Shown here piece by piece: positions 20,828 to 22,920 of a DNA stretch of 22,920 nt. The stretch comes from CAYRPN01 sp964426135 (GTDB lineage: Bacteria > Planctomycetota > Phycisphaerae > Phycisphaerales > Phycisphaeraceae), in NCBI GenBank assembly GCA_964426135.1, contig CAYRPN010000091.1:1-22920 (forward strand). Reading direction: 5' to 3'. Position 1 is the first letter of the stretch, and the number at the start of each line of letters is the position of its first letter. The notes beneath the pieces were generated by a model. That model made no database searches, was not told where the DNA came from, and saw nothing but the letters and a program-made list of their open reading frames with translations. The position numbers were made by a program, and so were the translations under genes.

Positions 20828-21421
20828 TCAATTGTCTTCACGTTCCATCTTCAACCGCTTGGCGCGAAGTTCGTCGAGTTCCTTCATTTTCTTGGCCGTC
20901 TCGGGCAAGACGTACGGGCGCACCCACGCGTTGTACTTCTGCTTCTGGGCGGCGGACTCGGAGCCGACTTTGCGCAGCGTCATGCACTGCGGACAGCCGA
21001 AGGGCGTGATGAGGAACGGAGCGTTGGGCGGGGCAACCGCGAACGGCTTGCCCTGGCGGGGATCGGAGGTGAAAGTGCCATCGGCACTGATGCGGACCCC
21101 CATGTTCGGAGCGATGAATAGAAACGGCTCCTCCGCGGTGCGGCCCGGGCAGTCCGGATTCTCGCACGACATCGCCAGCCACGCGACTTCGCCGGTCTTC
21201 GGATCGACGAACGGATTGTCCCGGCTCGGCGCAATGATGCGCGTGCCGGTGACGCTGGTGAGGTAGACGGCAGGCAGGTCCATCTGCTGTTGGAAGAGTT
21301 CCTCGGTGGAGGGCGGATCGCTCTCGGCGCAGCCGATCACTCCCCCGCACGCCAGGAGCGTCACAAGAAGCAGACGGGGCGATTTCCAGGGCATTCCGAT
21401 AGTCAGGCTTCGGGCACTCAT
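20828..21421 (-). CDS. Hypothetical lipoprotein with paired cysteines
   Basis: The 197-residue protein has an N-terminal signal ending in a lipobox: LLLVTLLACGGVIGC, with the lipidated Cys at 31. The ATG at 21421 overlaps the stop codon (TAA, 21423-21421) of the upstream pseudopilin gene by one base; a second ATG at 21394 would give a tighter signal peptide. The mature part has SCENPDCPGR (Cys86 and Cys91) and FGCPQC (Cys143 and Cys146), four cysteines that could hold zinc like a ribbon, and a charged C-terminal helix (AKKMKELDELRAKRLKMERE). I do not recognise the family. The overlap says it is made together with the PA14 pseudopilin, so it may be a membrane-anchored partner of that protein. 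It is expected on the periplasmic face of a membrane. Confidence 0.8.
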   Translation of the reverse strand: MSARSLTIGMPWKSPRLLLVTLLACGGVIGCAESDPPSTEELFQQQMDLPAVYLTSVTGTRIIAPSRDNPFVDPKTGEVAWLAMSCENPDCPGRTAEEPFLFIAPNMGVRISADGTFTSDPRQGKPFAVAPPNAPFLITPFGCPQCMTLRKVGSESAAQKQKYNAWVRPYVLPETAKKMKELDELRAKRLKMEREDN

Positions 21422-22515
21422 TATCGTGGCCTGAGGTTGGAGCAGGGGATGGGCGACAAGGGCGTCGATGCCGATTCCCACTTGACGGACACATGCGAGG
21501 GCGAGGAGCCGGGCGTCGTCTCCTTGAGCCGGACTTCCAGATCGACCCACTGGTCGGCGTTCATCGACACGGCGCTGGATGGCTGATAGGTGTCCACGCA
21601 TCCGGCGCAGCCGCCGGCATTCCCGGCGAAGCGCTGCACGACGAGGGAGCCGTTCACGTAAACCCAGGCGTCGTTGTCGCAGGCGACATGGAAGGTGTAC
21701 GACTCCGTGAAATCGGCCTTGATCTGCGCTTTCCAGACACCTGAGCCGAAGGATCCGGTGTTCCAGCCGGAGGTCTGCGATCCCGGCAGCGGGATGTTCC
21801 AGAAGTTGTATCCAAAGAAGGCGGCGCCGAACGGCAGATGGACGGAGGGATCGATGCGGGTGCTGGCGGTGCCGCCGAAGTTGCCGGTGTAATACGTGCC
21901 CGTCACGCCGCACCCCGCCTCGGACAGATCGCAGGCGCGGGTGGGCTTCCACAGGCTGGTCAGGTTCTGTGCCGAGGCGTAGGGGTTGATCTGCGTCGGC
22001 TCCTTCAACTCAACGTGACCATCGTAGTAAAGGACATTCATGGCGGTGCCAAAGTGCCGCGGCGACACCGAATCAGTCCATTCGGCGCTGGTCGTGCCCT
22101 CGTAAAGAATGACCTTCGCAAATGCGTCCAGCAGAATGATCTTGCCGCTCTCGCCCTGCATCCGATGCACGCAAGGATTGGCGCCGTAGGAATTGCTGGT
22201 GATGAACTTCACTTTCGGACAGTTGTAGGCGGAGATCGTGTCGGCGCTCAGATACGGCGTCAGGCCGTTGAGCAGTTGCGTCACGTTGGGCGTCCGGTTT
22301 TTCTGCTCCACCATCAGCGCCCGGAAGGCGAGTCCCAGGTGATGCTGATTGTTCGCGCACTGAGCCGACTTCGCGCTCTCACGCGACGAGGCCAGCGACG
22401 GAAGCAGGATCGACATGACGATGATGATGATGGCAATGACCGCAAGCATCTCCGGAACCGTGAAGCCCCGATGGGGATACGAAGCGCGATAAGGATGGTG
22501 GCGGGAGATGACCAT
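21421..22515 (-). CDS. Pseudopilin with C-terminal PA14-like domain
   Basis: The protein has 364 residues from the ATG at 22515; the GTG at 22521 is a weaker choice. It has a class III signal with a 17-residue basic leader, HRG|FTVPEM (cleavage after Gly17, Glu at +5), and the helix LAVIAIIIIVMSILLPSL. The middle contains the planctomycete pseudopilin feature RHFGTAMNVLYYDGHVE (154-169), close to HX9DG but with ten residues between. Residues about 203-352 look like a PA14 domain: TGTYYTGNFGG at the start, ADFTESYTFHVACDNDAWVYVNGSLVV in the centre (quoted as the blocks ADFTESYTFHV and DNDAWVYVNG), then WVDLEVRLKE and VSVKWES. PA14 modules bind carbohydrates or surface ligands. The order suggests a pseudopilus-displayed sugar-binding protein (inferred). 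The lipoprotein gene follows with a one-base overlap. Confidence 0.85.
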   Translation of the reverse strand: MVISRHHPYRASYPHRGFTVPEMLAVIAIIIIVMSILLPSLASSRESAKSAQCANNQHHLGLAFRALMVEQKNRTPNVTQLLNGLTPYLSADTISAYNCPKVKFITSNSYGANPCVHRMQGESGKIILLDAFAKVILYEGTTSAEWTDSVSPRHFGTAMNVLYYDGHVELKEPTQINPYASAQNLTSLWKPTRACDLSEAGCGVTGTYYTGNFGGTASTRIDPSVHLPFGAAFFGYNFWNIPLPGSQTSGWNTGSFGSGVWKAQIKADFTESYTFHVACDNDAWVYVNGSLVVQRFAGNAGGCAGCVDTYQPSSAVSMNADQWVDLEVRLKETTPGSSPSHVSVKWESASTPLSPIPCSNLRPR

Positions 22516-22762
22516 TTGCACGGTTTTCCATTCAGCCCAGATCGGGCTGTTCTGCCTTCAGCGAATGCTGATTGGGCGTTCCAATACAGTGTGTAGCCGC
22601 TGCCGACGCAACTCTGCGAAACACGAGGAGCCAGCCGCATTCCGTCACAATGCCTTAATCTACATCGGCCGAAGCCTCGAACGAAGTGTACCTTCGCACG
22701 CCCGCCGGGTCAATGAATCGTCCGACCGTTTCTGCTGAGTAGTGAGGGTCTGAGATTCGTCG

Positions 22763-22806
22763 AGGGTCTGCCCATATTTCCGGGGGCGGCACTCCAGCCC
22801 CCCCAG
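22763..22806. repeat. Composite dispersed repeat, truncated copy
   Basis: GAGGGTCTGCCCATATTTCC and GGGGGCGGCACTCCAGCC match the head of copy A (GGGTCTACCAATATTTCC, GGGGCTTGCATTCCGGCC) in order. The CCCTCTCCC hairpin and tail are missing. Confidence 0.65.
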
Positions 22807-22875
22807 CGCGGCTGCGCCGCAACCGAATGAAACGACGGCCTTCTTCGTCAAGTGATGTTTCGAAGCGTCACCCGA

Positions 22876-22883
22876 AGAGGAGG
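22876..22883 (+). promoter_or_regulatory. Strong ribosome binding site for the edge gene
   Basis: AGAGGAGG lies six bases upstream of the ATG at 22890. It is the best Shine-Dalgarno sequence in the window. Confidence 0.65.
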
Positions 22884-22889
22884 CCGTCG

Positions 22890-22920
22890 ATGCAACAGTT
22901 TACCGCGCGTCACCGTGATC
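22890..22920 (+). CDS. Start of an unidentified gene cut by the window edge
   Basis: Ten codons are visible (MQQFTARHRD) behind AGAGGAGG. That is too short to identify. The strong ribosome binding site, unlike nearly all other genes here, and the repeat fragment just upstream allow that it belongs to a mobile or highly expressed gene, but this is speculation. Confidence 0.45.
   Translation, partial: MQQFTARHRD

Larger units (their letters stand above)
22516..22889. other. Intergenic region between divergent pseudopilin and edge gene
   Basis: These 374 bases hold a truncated composite repeat (22763-22806), a small GCGGC-rich hairpin just after it (about 22806-22820), and a strong ribosome binding site (22876-22883). 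I see no gene and no convincing promoter boxes for the minus-strand pseudopilin gene. Confidence 0.6.

Overview
The window is GC-rich bacterial DNA, most likely from a member of the Planctomycetota (an inference from gene content). It holds a planctomycete-type PSCyt1/DUF1549/DUF1553 cytochrome protein and a DUF1501 partner, a surface protein with the N-terminal LEPR-ALLS motif, and two pseudopilin-like proteins of the kind that are multicopy in this phylum. No rRNA, tRNA, CRISPR array, transposase or phage gene is visible.

Layout from left to right. A likely terminator (31-82, + strand) closes a gene lying outside the window. A 1148-residue protein made almost wholly of nine Calx-beta-like repeats lies on the minus strand (162-3608). 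Divergent from it is a small orphan (3824-4177, +). Next comes a minus-strand cluster for the 2-oxoglutarate dehydrogenase complex in the order E1 sucA (10140-7240), E2 sucB (7002-5749), E3 lpdA (5634-4210), with repeat-filled gaps between the genes and a candidate promoter upstream of sucA. A pseudopilin-like gene (10726-11499, -), rsmG (12044-12763, +) and hflX (12915-14372, -) follow. From 14571 to 20313 everything is on the plus strand: the PSCyt1/DUF1549/DUF1553 gene, a small membrane protein overlapping its stop codon, a DUF433/DUF5615 toxin-antitoxin pair, and the DUF1501 gene. Beyond a repeat-rich gap, a pseudopilin with a C-terminal PA14-like domain (22515-21421, -) is followed with a one-base overlap by a lipoprotein gene (21421-20828, -). 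At the right edge a new plus-strand gene begins at 22890 behind a very strong ribosome binding site.

The metabolic genes work together: E1, E2 and E3 form one complex converting 2-oxoglutarate to succinyl-CoA. The cytochrome-domain protein and the DUF1501 protein are usually neighbours in planctomycetes and probably act as a pair outside the cytoplasm; here a toxin-antitoxin module sits between them. RsmG and HflX both act on the ribosome but are convergent, so they are not an operon.

The most unusual layer is the repeats. At least four families are present. (1) A 27-bp near-perfect palindrome lies in frame inside three unrelated genes (lpdA, sucB, DUF1501), each time giving a peptide of the form G-x-x-A-S-S-x-x-A. 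(2) Two related insertions of G3N4/C3N4 heptad arrays, including telomere-like CCCTAAA units, lie in frame inside the cytochrome gene, and the units that would create a TAA stop are changed to TAC or TTC. (3) Palindromes headed GTTTAGCG lie between genes, three of them identical over 23 bp. (4) Composite elements built around CCCTCTCCC/GGGAGAGGG and TTTCCGGGG cores fill most large gaps. No mobilising enzyme for any of them is visible here. The best candidate for something undescribed is this set of repeats that enter genes without breaking the reading frame.
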